Below, piece after piece: positions 6,811-13,716 of a stretch of 20,852 nt of DNA (positions are counted from its first letter, which is position 1; the number at the start of each line of letters is the position of its first letter). A program made the position numbers and the translations under genes. The stretch comes from CANJJB01 sp964449295 (GTDB lineage: Bacteria > Chlamydiota > Chlamydiia > Chlamydiales > Rhabdochlamydiaceae). The notes under the pieces are model-generated. The model saw only the letters and a program-made list of their open reading frames with translations. It did no database searches and was not told the DNA's origin. The stretch is from the NCBI GenBank assembly GCA_964449295.1, contig CAYUZN010000023.1, forward strand, positions 1 to 20,852, read 5' to 3'.

Positions 6811-8068
6811 GATCAAGAGGTCTTCCACTAAAAATAACGCTGTAGGGTGGTTTATATTTTTCTGCAAAAACTTTTAAGCTTTTTGCTTTGATGTTGAAAC
6901 CAGATTTCACTTCGATAGGAATCACTTGCCCTAATATTTCTAGTGAAAATTCAATTTCAGCAAGCCCTTCTTGCCAGCTAAATAACTCTTCTTCTCCATG
7001 AGCAATCAATTCTTGAGCCACAAAATTCTCAGCAAAATAACCTTTGAAACTTCCATAATCTGCATCTAAAATAACTTTGGGATTAAGATCGCTCATGCTC
7101 CCAAGAATACCCACATCAAAAATGAGCAATTTGAAAAAATTTTCCTTTCCGTAACCTTTGAAGGGAAGGAGAGCTTTATTGACAATGTGGGTTTTAATAA
7201 TAAAACCAGCAGCTTCTAGCCAATCAATAGCTCCCGCTAGTCTGTCATAATGAGAGATGCCTGGGACAACTCCTTTGAATTTAAAACGTGAAATGCCATC
7301 TTCTTGAGATTGACTTAGCTGCATAGGCACAGATCGAAAGACACGATCGATATGCATTGCATTGACTTTTCCTGAATGTTTAGCAATATCGGCATAATAA
7401 GATTTAAGAAGATCGTCTTGCTTTTTTCTGACAAGAGATAAAGCCTCGAAAAGGTTATCTTTATGGGCGCAATAAGTTGTAACAGCTTCTGGCAATCCTC
7501 CTACAACAAAATACCGTTTTAGCATCTCCCATAAATGAGCGTGCTGAAGCTCTGAGAGTGTATCTTTTGCGGTCAGTTTTTGGAGGATAGGCACAGCCTT
7601 GTCTTGACTTGCCATCAAAAATTCTTCGAAAGACATTGGTCTCAATGTTTCAAAAGTGACTTTTCCTACAGGAAAAGAACCTGAACTTAAATGAAGTCCT
7701 AAAAGAGATCCCGCTCCACAAAGGTGCAGCTCGGGACACTCTTCTTGAAAGTATTTTAAGCTTGTTAAAGCTTTAGGGGCTTCTTGAATTTCATCAAAAA
7801 TCACTAAGTCTTTTCCTATATGGATAGAGGCATTGAGATGGAAGCTCAGCTCACTTAAAATTCTCTTAGGATCAAGATCTGGCTCGAAAATTTTGGCTAG
7901 AGCAGGTTGTTTTTCAAAATTAAAATAATGATAGTGAGAAAAGTGCTCTTTTCCAAACTCTTTCAGAAGATGAGTTTTCCCAACTTGACGCACACCTTTC
8001 ATTAGCAATGGCTTACGATCTTTTTCTTTTTGCCATTCCAGCAATCTAGCCATCATTATACGCTTCAT
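6746..8068 (-). CDS. AAA/DUF4143-family ATPase, paralogue 1
   Basis: A 440-residue ATPase of the AAA_14 plus DUF4143 type, common in bacteria and archaea and without an established function. Walker A is GVRQVGKT (25-32) and Walker B LVIFDEIQ (about 88-95), followed by LHLCGAGSLLG (sensor-like) and RPMSFEEFL. The C-terminal half has the restriction-endonuclease-like core AEIEFSLEILGQVIPIEVKS (370-389). Here the usual first acidic residue (D in the paralogue) is E373, with E386 and K388 retained. It is a paralogue of the gene at 8235, with the same length and Walker motifs at the same positions, but diverged. Transcription is divergent from that gene; GAGGG lies 4 nt before the ATG. The conserved end (YPLYLAG) lies in the 65-nt overlap with the ligase gene, so this reading is real to its stop. 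Cellular role unknown. Confidence 0.88.
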   Translation of the reverse strand: MKRIMMARLLEWQKEKDRKPLLMKGVRQVGKTHLLKEFGKEHFSHYHYFNFEKQPALAKIFEPDLDPKRILSELSFHLNASIHIGKDLVIFDEIQEAPKALTSLKYFQEECPELHLCGAGSLLGLHLSSGSFPVGKVTFETLRPMSFEEFLMASQDKAVPILQKLTAKDTLSELQHAHLWEMLKRYFVVGGLPEAVTTYCAHKDNLFEALSLVRKKQDDLLKSYYADIAKHSGKVNAMHIDRVFRSVPMQLSQSQEDGISRFKFKGVVPGISHYDRLAGAIDWLEAAGFIIKTHIVNKALLPFKGYGKENFFKLLIFDVGILGSMSDLNPKVILDADYGSFKGYFAENFVAQELIAHGEEELFSWQEGLAEIEFSLEILGQVIPIEVKSGFNIKAKSLKVFAEKYKPPYSVIFSGRPLDLISGRNTHYYPLYLAGKFPLL

Positions 8069-8080
8069 AAGCCCTCAATT

Positions 8081-8098
8081 AGTGACAGTTCTGTCACT
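8081..8098. promoter_or_regulatory. Palindromic operator candidate 1 between divergent ATPase genes
   Basis: AGTGACAG-TT-CTGTCACT: perfect 8-bp arms around a 2-nt centre, with the core GTGACA-N4-TGTCAC. It lies 13-30 nt upstream of the ATG of the minus-strand ATPase, where a bound protein would block its promoter or ribosome access. It matches the second palindrome in core and spacer length. Confidence 0.65.
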
Positions 8099-8108
8099 TT
8101 ATGTTAAC

Positions 8109-8134
8109 AAAAAGTGACAATATTGTCACTTTTT
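8109..8134. promoter_or_regulatory. Palindromic operator candidate 2 between divergent ATPase genes
   Basis: A perfect 26-bp palindrome with half-site AAAAAGTGACAAT, same core as the first (GTGACA-N4-TGTCAC). The centres of the two palindromes are exactly 32 bp apart, about three helical turns, so two dimers would lie on one DNA face. The A/T flanks also make it look like a terminator stem, but no transcript is expected to end here. Confidence 0.7.
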
Positions 8135-8192
8135 ATAAACTGAATGTCCAAAAGATGATCGATATACCCCCTATTTTTAGCCAAAAATGGAT

Positions 8193-8215
8193 AAAATATC
8201 CCCCTTAAAATATCC
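8193..8215 (+). repeat. Short direct repeat upstream of the plus-strand ATPase
   Basis: AAAATATCC occurs at 8193-8201 and again at 8207-8215, 14 bp apart. A related C-rich element (CCCCCT) appears at 8167-8172 and 8200-8205, 33 bp apart. It may be part of the control region of the gene at 8235; no function can be assigned. Confidence 0.4.
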
Positions 8216-8219
8216 AATT

Positions 8220-8228
8220 TGTTAGAAT
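8220..8228 (+). promoter_or_regulatory. Extended -10 promoter candidate, possibly giving a leaderless mRNA
   Basis: TG-T-TAGAAT (8220-8228) is an extended -10 element (TAGAAT is five of six to TATAAT). No -35 is visible. The predicted transcription start falls at about 8235, on the A of the ATG, and there is no Shine-Dalgarno in front of that ATG. This supports a leaderless transcript. Confidence 0.4.
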
Positions 8229-8234
8229 AGCTGT

Positions 8235-9557
8235 ATGCAACGATCTATTGAAGATGAACTAAATCGGTGGAAAAAAGAGCCTCTACGTATGCCTCTTCTC
8301 ATTCGAGGAGCTAGGCAAGTGGGAAAGAGTTTTACTGTAGAAAAATTTGGAAAGGAAAACTTTACCCAGATCGTTACGATCAATTTCGAGTTAAGTCCTG
8401 TTTTAAAAGATTGTTTCCGAGATTTAGATCCAAAAAAAATTATTCGAGAAATTGAGCTGGCTCTTAAAGTTCAAATCAAATCTGGTATAACCTTGCTCTT
8501 TCTTGATGAAGTTCAACTATGTCCTCAAGCTATCGCCTCTCTCAGATATTTTAAAGAGCTTATGCCAGACCTTCATGTGATAGCGGCTGGATCTTTACTC
8601 GAATTTAGTTTAGTTGATAAAGATATTCGTTTCCCGGTTGGCAGAGTACAGTCTATTTATATGAGACCTCTCTCCTTTTTAGAATTTCTCAAAATCATGG
8701 AAGAAGACCAACTTGTCCAGTTCATTTTAAATTTTACATGGACTACGGACATTGGACAAGCTGTCCATGAAAGATTCATGGAGTTAGTCAAGATCTATTT
8801 TTTTATCGGGGGAATGCCTGGTGCCATAGCAAAATATCGAGCGACAAATTCTTTACAAGGCTGTCAAAATTACTTAATGAGTCTTATTCAATTATATAGA
8901 GCAGATATGGCCAAATATGCTACCAAAACAAACTATCACTATCTGCAAGTTTTATTTGATAGAGCTCCAGAATCTGTTGGGCTTCGATTTAAATATTCAT
9001 TTATCGATCCAAATATCAAATCGCGTGATCTGCAAACAGCCCTTGATCAATTAAGTTGGGCAGGGCTTTTAAGTCCTATTCTAGCAACGTCTGCTGGAGG
9101 TATGCCACTTCAATCACAAATAAAACCCAAGGTTCAAAAGTTGCTCTATCTGGATATCGGCATGCTTCAGACGGCTCTCAAAGTTGATCCATTGACATTC
9201 TTTCGAGAAGATTTAACTCTTATCCATTCAGGTGCTTTGGCAGAGCAATTTGTGGGGCAAGAGTTAATTGCGTATGCAAATCCCTACGACAGCATCCAGT
9301 TGCACTTTTGGGAAAGAGATAAGAAAGGCAGTAGTGCAGAGGTTGATTACATAATGTCTTTGGGCTCTACGATCGTCCCTATCGAAGTCAAAGCTGGTTC
9401 TGCGGGCAAACTTCGATCGATTCATGTTTTTTTAGAAGAAAAAAGATCTTCGCTTGGGATTAGGATTTGCAGCTCCACTCCGAAATACTCTTTACCTATT
9501 CTGACTCTTCCCTTTTATCTTGTCAGTCAGTTGCAAAGATTATACAACATACTCTAA
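8235..9557 (+). CDS. AAA/DUF4143-family ATPase, paralogue 2
   Basis: The second 440-residue AAA_14/DUF4143 ATPase, divergent from its paralogue. Walker A is GARQVGKS (25-32), Walker B LLFLDEVQ (87-94), followed by LHVIAAGSLLEFS and the conserved RPLSFLEFL. The nuclease-like C-terminal core is complete: AEVDYIMSLGSTIVPIEVKA (368-387) with D371, E384 and K386, the PD-(D/E)xK pattern. Whether the family cuts nucleic acid is not established. No Shine-Dalgarno precedes the ATG; see the extended -10 element just upstream. The stop codon overlaps that of topA, on the other strand, by 4 nt. The pair has no adjacent helix-turn-helix gene, so any regulator of the palindromes must be encoded elsewhere, or be one of the ATPases themselves. 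Confidence 0.88.
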   Translation: MQRSIEDELNRWKKEPLRMPLLIRGARQVGKSFTVEKFGKENFTQIVTINFELSPVLKDCFRDLDPKKIIREIELALKVQIKSGITLLFLDEVQLCPQAIASLRYFKELMPDLHVIAAGSLLEFSLVDKDIRFPVGRVQSIYMRPLSFLEFLKIMEEDQLVQFILNFTWTTDIGQAVHERFMELVKIYFFIGGMPGAIAKYRATNSLQGCQNYLMSLIQLYRADMAKYATKTNYHYLQVLFDRAPESVGLRFKYSFIDPNIKSRDLQTALDQLSWAGLLSPILATSAGGMPLQSQIKPKVQKLLYLDIGMLQTALKVDPLTFFREDLTLIHSGALAEQFVGQELIAYANPYDSIQLHFWERDKKGSSAEVDYIMSLGSTIVPIEVKAGSAGKLRSIHVFLEEKRSSLGIRICSSTPKYSLPILTLPFYLVSQLQRLYNIL

Positions 9558-12115
9558 TCAATATGTTTATTGAGGACTCTTGCCAGCTGCATCATGTCGA
9601 GAGGGTTTTTGCTGCCAAAGATTTTGGCTAGTTTAGCATCAGGGACGATGAGTCTTTTGTTTTTGGGATCTTGAAGATTATGGGCTTTAATGTATTCCCA
9701 GATTTTCTTTGTGACTTCAGGACGAGAGAGCTCGGCAGCACCCACGATTTCTTGGAGTTCTTTAGAGAGCTTGTAAGAAGGTTGAACCCTGGTCGATTTC
9801 TTTTTCTTTTCTTTAGAAGGTTTTTCTTTATCTGAGGATTTATCAGATTTTTTTCCAAACTTGCTTTTCTTGACATACGCTGTTTTAGGATGATCGATGT
9901 ATTTATTGGAAAGATCCTCGAGGTTAGAGACAATCACATCGCAGTCAGGGTAGTTGGAGCAGGAAAAAAATGGTTTGCCAAAGCGAGACCGTCTTTGAGC
10001 AAGTTTCCCATCACAGCCAAGTGCAGGGCACGAGGGAAGATCTTCTGAGAGAATATCATCTTTTTTCGGAATATTGACGATCCCTTTGCATTCGGGGTAT
10101 TTTGTGCACCCCAAAAAAGGCCCAAATCTTCCAAAACGCATCTGCATGGGGCCGCTGCACTTAGGACAGAGCTGATCCCAATTGAAGGCAGGAGCGTAGT
10201 CTTCTTTTTTAAAGTCTAGAGCTTCCATCGAAGTTGTGTATTTACATTCGGGGTAGTTCGAGCAGCCATAGAAATATTTGTTGCGAGACCAAATTTTTTG
10301 AAGTTTGTGTTTGCAGGTAGGGCACTCAAGATCTGTGAGCTCTTTAGGAACAAAAGCTTCTTTTTCAGCAATTTGCACAGTTGGAATGAACTCTTTCCAA
10401 AATTCTGAAATCAGCTCTTTCCAAGGAAGTTTATTTTCAGCAATGAGCTCTAAATTATCTTCCATGGTTGCTGTAAATCCGATATCCATGATGAGCTTGA
10501 AGTTGTCTTCGAGCATTTTGGCAATCACTTGCCCTAATTCTGTAGGACGCAGCGTGCCTTTTTCTTTGATGGTATAATCCCTGCTCTGAATCTTCTGCAT
10601 AATAGAGGCAAAGGTCGACGGTCTACCAATGCCCGATTTTTCAAGTTCTTTCACAAGGGAGGCTTCAGTGAAACGTGGGGGAGGTTTTGTGAACGATTGC
10701 TCGGGATCAACTCGAATAAGAGAGAGTGTTTGTCCAGGAGCGAGAGGAGGAAGGATTTTACTCTCATCGGTTTCCTTTTCAGGCATCCCTTCTCTATCTT
10801 GTTTCTCTTCATAAACAGCTAAAAATCCAGAAAATTTGATCACAGACCCAGAGGCTCTAAAGAGCATGTCTTTATTGGTTGTGATATCACAAGAAACTGT
10901 GTCGTAAATGGCAGGATTCATCTGAGAGGCAATGAATCTGCGCCACACAAGTGTGTAGAGCTTAAATTGATCTGGCGTTAAGTAATTCTTGATAGCCTCT
11001 GGCGATCTACTGAGATTGGTTGGACGAATGGCTTCGTGCGCATCTTGCGCGCTTTTTTTTGTGCTATAGTGTCTTGGCTCGTCAGGCAGGTAATCTTTTC
11101 CATACTCTTTTAAGATGTGTTTTCTAAGACCATTAATAGCCTCTGGAGCAATACGCACAGAGTCTGTACGCATATAGGTAATAAGACCTTCTGCGCCATC
11201 AGTGCCAAAATCAATCCCTTCATACAGATCTTGAGCAGCTCGCATAGTTCTCACAGCAGAAAAACCAAAGTGACGGCTAGCTTCTTGCTGCAGAGTTGAC
11301 GTGATGAAAGGCGCTACAGGATTGCGTTTTTTTTCTCTTTTATCGACAGAATCAACCGTGTAAGTGGCTGTTTTGAGTTTTGAGAGGAGATCGTGAGCTG
11401 TCTTTTCATTCGGGATGAGGAAAACATCTTTTCCTTCTATCGCCTCTTTTTCGACTTTTTTTCCACCGACAGAAAACAGTGTCGCTGTGAAAGATTTTTC
11501 ATTTTTTTTGCCAGATAGTTGAGCAAAGATGTTCCAATATTCGACAGGTTTAAAAGCTTCGATCTCTTTTTCTCTATCAACGACAAGCTTTAAAGCAACC
11601 GATTGAACTCGTCCTGCAGACAAGCCGCCATCTCTTGAGCCTTGCACTCTGCGCGTGAGGATAGGAGAGATCTTATAGCCGACAATGCGATCAAGAAGAC
11701 GTCTTGCTTGTTGCGCATCGACAAGTGCTTGATCGATGGCACGAGGATGTTCAAGAGCTTCTACAACAGCGTCTTTTGTGAGTTCATTAAACGTGACTCT
11801 CTGAGATTTTGTTCCCGGGGGTAAAATGGAAGCGATATGCCAGGCGATAGCTTCCCCCTCTCTATCAGGGTCAGGAGAGAGGTAAACAATAGATGATTCT
11901 TTGGCGACTTTTTTTAATTTTTGAATGACTTCTTTTTTATCTTCTAAAGTTGCGTAAGTCGGTTCAAAATTATTTTCAATATCGATGCCAAATCCCTTTT
12001 TAGGCAGATCTCTGATATGCCCAACAGATGATTCAACATGATACTTCGTTCCCAAAAACTTTTTTAGAGTTTTGATTTTCGAGGGAGACTCAACAATGAT
12101 CAGCGGCTTTTTCAT
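9554..12115 (-). CDS. topA: DNA topoisomerase I with C-terminal SWIB domain
   Basis: Type IA topoisomerase that relaxes negatively supercoiled DNA. The 853 residues contain, in order: a Toprim domain (IIVESPSKIKTLKKFLG at 6-22; SPDPDREGEAIAWH at 80-93 with the acidic metal-binding residues), the catalytic core with GLITYMRTDSVRI and active-site Tyr314, SAQDAHEAIRPT (355-366), and EKSGIGRPSTFASI (492-505). There follow three C4 zinc ribbons (C598-C624, C650-C676, C696-C725), a lysine/serine-rich linker (about 745-776) and a SWIB domain (about 778-853) ending DMMQLARVLNKHI. The SWIB fusion is the form known in chlamydiae. SWIB is otherwise a chromatin-remodelling domain, and a role in binding chlamydial chromatin or histone-like proteins is inference. 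It follows alr and a small membrane gene in the same direction. No Shine-Dalgarno is seen before the ATG, which lies in AT-rich sequence. Confidence 0.97.
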   Translation of the reverse strand: MKKPLIIVESPSKIKTLKKFLGTKYHVESSVGHIRDLPKKGFGIDIENNFEPTYATLEDKKEVIQKLKKVAKESSIVYLSPDPDREGEAIAWHIASILPPGTKSQRVTFNELTKDAVVEALEHPRAIDQALVDAQQARRLLDRIVGYKISPILTRRVQGSRDGGLSAGRVQSVALKLVVDREKEIEAFKPVEYWNIFAQLSGKKNEKSFTATLFSVGGKKVEKEAIEGKDVFLIPNEKTAHDLLSKLKTATYTVDSVDKREKKRNPVAPFITSTLQQEASRHFGFSAVRTMRAAQDLYEGIDFGTDGAEGLITYMRTDSVRIAPEAINGLRKHILKEYGKDYLPDEPRHYSTKKSAQDAHEAIRPTNLSRSPEAIKNYLTPDQFKLYTLVWRRFIASQMNPAIYDTVSCDITTNKDMLFRASGSVIKFSGFLAVYEEKQDREGMPEKETDESKILPPLAPGQTLSLIRVDPEQSFTKPPPRFTEASLVKELEKSGIGRPSTFASIMQKIQSRDYTIKEKGTLRPTELGQVIAKMLEDNFKLIMDIGFTATMEDNLELIAENKLPWKELISEFWKEFIPTVQIAEKEAFVPKELTDLECPTCKHKLQKIWSRNKYFYGCSNYPECKYTTSMEALDFKKEDYAPAFNWDQLCPKCSGPMQMRFGRFGPFLGCTKYPECKGIVNIPKKDDILSEDLPSCPALGCDGKLAQRRSRFGKPFFSCSNYPDCDVIVSNLEDLSNKYIDHPKTAYVKKSKFGKKSDKSSDKEKPSKEKKKKSTRVQPSYKLSKELQEIVGAAELSRPEVTKKIWEYIKAHNLQDPKNKRLIVPDAKLAKIFGSKNPLDMMQLARVLNKHID

Positions 12116-12159
12116 TTTATAAATTTTTTTATTAAGCGTGCGACTAAAAGGTTGATAAC

Positions 12160-12171
12160 ATCTCTTGAGAT
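12160..12171. repeat. Small inverted repeat upstream of topA
   Basis: ATCTC-TT-GAGAT, 45 nt before the topA start. It lies in the 101-nt gap between the small membrane gene and topA. It could be an operator or chance; nothing else was recognised in the gap. Confidence 0.25.
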
Positions 12172-12216
12172 TTTACACAAGCAGTTAAATATTTTTATTG
12201 CAAAGGAAGAGGCGCC

Positions 12217-12465
12217 CTAAGTAGAAGGATCTGGTTTTCTTAGAATGAAAGCAGCAATTTTGCTCATCCATCCAGCATTTTGTTGTGGAGTCGGGGGGGT
12301 CAGAGGCTGTATATCACGTCCTCTTAAAGAACGTCTTTTTGCTAAAAAGGCGGTAGCTATAAAGACAAACGTTGCGACTACAAGCACGCCAAATTTAAAA
12401 TAATTATTAGAACCCAAGCTTGTAGCGATATTTCCAGATGATCCAGTGACTTTTGAGACACCCAT
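12217..12465 (-). CDS. Small single-pass membrane protein, function unknown
   Basis: The product is 82 residues and not recognised. A glycine/serine-rich N-terminus (about 1-22) leads into one hydrophobic helix (about 23-42, YFKFGVLVVATFVFIATAFL), then a strongly basic turn AKRRSLRGR, a proline-rich stretch (PLTPPTPQQ), and a short C-terminal amphipathic segment (MSKIAAFILRKP). By the positive-inside rule the C-terminal half would be cytoplasmic, with no cleavage site evident. GGGGGG lies about 5 nt before the ATG, which supports translation, and a clear -10 (TATAAT on the minus strand, 12515-12510) lies 45 nt upstream. It sits between alr and topA in the same orientation, which may be simple co-orientation rather than function. 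Could be lineage-specific. Confidence 0.65.
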   Translation of the reverse strand: MGVSKVTGSSGNIATSLGSNNYFKFGVLVVATFVFIATAFLAKRRSLRGRDIQPLTPPTPQQNAGWMSKIAAFILRKPDPST

Positions 12466-12490
12466 TAATCCCCCCTTTTTACAAGGAAAA

Positions 12491-12515
12491 ATAGTACTAT
12501 GAATTGTTCATTATA
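12491..12515 (-). promoter_or_regulatory. Promoter -10 and palindrome upstream of the small membrane gene
   Basis: On the minus strand, TATAAT at 12515-12510 is a perfect -10 box, and a perfect 10-bp palindrome ATAGTACTAT (12491-12500) lies between it and the start codon. The -10 itself is in an imperfect dyad with TTGT and ACAA ends. No -35 was found at 16-18 bp. It could give this gene, and topA, a promoter separate from alr. Confidence 0.4.
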
Positions 12516-12531
12516 GACAACGAAAATCTTT

Positions 12532-13647
12532 TTATACATAAACACGAGGAATACGTTCATTCAGACAGAGAATTTCATAAGGAATTGTCTCACAAAGCTC
12601 AGCGATGTCTGTGATAGGGATGCAAGCATCTCCTTGCTTTCCGATGAGCACGACTTCATCGCCGACATAGACTTCTTGATCTCCTACATCTACCATGAAT
12701 TGATCCATACAGATTGTTCCGACAATGGGAAAGCGTTTGCCTCGGATCAGGACATAGCCCCGATTTGACAGAGATCGCGGGTACCCATCACCGTAGCCTA
12801 CAGGGATAGTGACAATGCGTGTTTGCTTGGGTGTTACGAAAGAATGCCCATAGCTAATGCCGGTTCCTTGAGCAACAACTTTAAAATAGGCAACTTTTGC
12901 TTTAAGAGAGAAGCAAGGGGCTAATTCTTTGAATTTTTCAGCGCAATTTGAAGAGGTATAACCAAAAGACAGAAGTCCTGGTCTAACCATATCAAAATGA
13001 GATTGAGGGTAGTGCATCGTCCCTCCTGAATTGGCCATATGACGTAGAAGAGGTTTTTCTTGGAAGATAGGTTGTTGCAACAAGTCTGTAAAATCTTCGA
13101 TTTGTTTCATTGTGAGGACATCATCTGCGTTATCTGCTGTTGCGAGATGAGAGTAGATACCGACAATTTCAAAACAGTCTAACGTTTTTAAACACTCCAA
13201 TAAAGCACCTGCACTTGAAGGACGAACTCCTGTGCGCTGCATGCCTGTATCAACTTCAAGGTGAACTCGGCATTTTCCACCTATTTTCTTGCATATGTCT
13301 GCTACGAGATCTGCTTTAAATTGAGAGCTAATGGTAATTTCAAGATTAAACTTGATAAGATCAAGAATCTGATCTTCATGGATGGCTCCAAAGACGAGAA
13401 TGGGAATTTGCACGCCAGCTTGACGCAACTGCACTCCTTCTTGTAAATGAGCAACAGCCAGATAATGAACACCTGCCTCTTCTGCAATTTTTCCAATAGG
13501 ACACAACCCATGCCCATAAGCATTGGCTTTCACAGGCAGGCAAAACAAACGATGTCCCACATATTGTTGAATCAACGAAATATTTTTTTTCAGCTGTGCG
13601 ACATCAATCTCAATCCAGGCTGGGTGAGCATAGTGTTGATTTGGCAT
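12532..13647 (-). CDS. alr: Alanine racemase
   Basis: PLP-dependent interconversion of L- and D-alanine, supplying D-alanine for peptidoglycan stem peptides in the cytosol. The 371-residue length is standard. The PLP-binding lysine is K40 in LPVKANAYGHG, and the catalytic tyrosine is Y266 in GISYGHSF. Other conserved stretches are VHLEVDTGMQRTGV (128-141), GIYSHLATAD (163-172), VRPGLLSFGY, PVGYGDGYPR and TICMDQFMVD (311-320). The ATG at 13647 has no clear Shine-Dalgarno; TACAAT (minus strand, 13661-13656) is a possible -10 only about 8 nt before it. It is divergent from the GT2-GT32 operon. Chlamydiaceae are reported to lack alr, so its presence supports a chlamydia-like organism outside that family (family knowledge from memory). 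Confidence 0.96.
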   Translation of the reverse strand: MPNQHYAHPAWIEIDVAQLKKNISLIQQYVGHRLFCLPVKANAYGHGLCPIGKIAEEAGVHYLAVAHLQEGVQLRQAGVQIPILVFGAIHEDQILDLIKFNLEITISSQFKADLVADICKKIGGKCRVHLEVDTGMQRTGVRPSSAGALLECLKTLDCFEIVGIYSHLATADNADDVLTMKQIEDFTDLLQQPIFQEKPLLRHMANSGGTMHYPQSHFDMVRPGLLSFGYTSSNCAEKFKELAPCFSLKAKVAYFKVVAQGTGISYGHSFVTPKQTRIVTIPVGYGDGYPRSLSNRGYVLIRGKRFPIVGTICMDQFMVDVGDQEVYVGDEVVLIGKQGDACIPITDIAELCETIPYEILCLNERIPRVYV

Positions 13648-13716
13648 ATAATTCGATTGTAGCAGGTTGACGAAATAAGACGAAGACAGGTAACCTCTAT
13701 CATTGAGGCCACATTA

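Noticed and set aside
8109..8134. The 26-bp palindrome with A and T tracts read as a bidirectional terminator.
   Set aside because: It lies between divergent genes where no transcript is expected to end, and the first palindrome shares the core without the tracts, which favours an operator.
6746..9557. The two ATPases as a toxin-antitoxin pair or as part of a mobile element.
   Set aside because: No small partner gene, integrase, transposase, terminal repeat or target duplication was seen; similarity of the pair is better explained by duplication.
10305..11824. Several plus-strand open frames of 60-90 codons inside topA.
   Set aside because: They are antisense to a well-conserved gene, have no Shine-Dalgarno and no recognisable domains.
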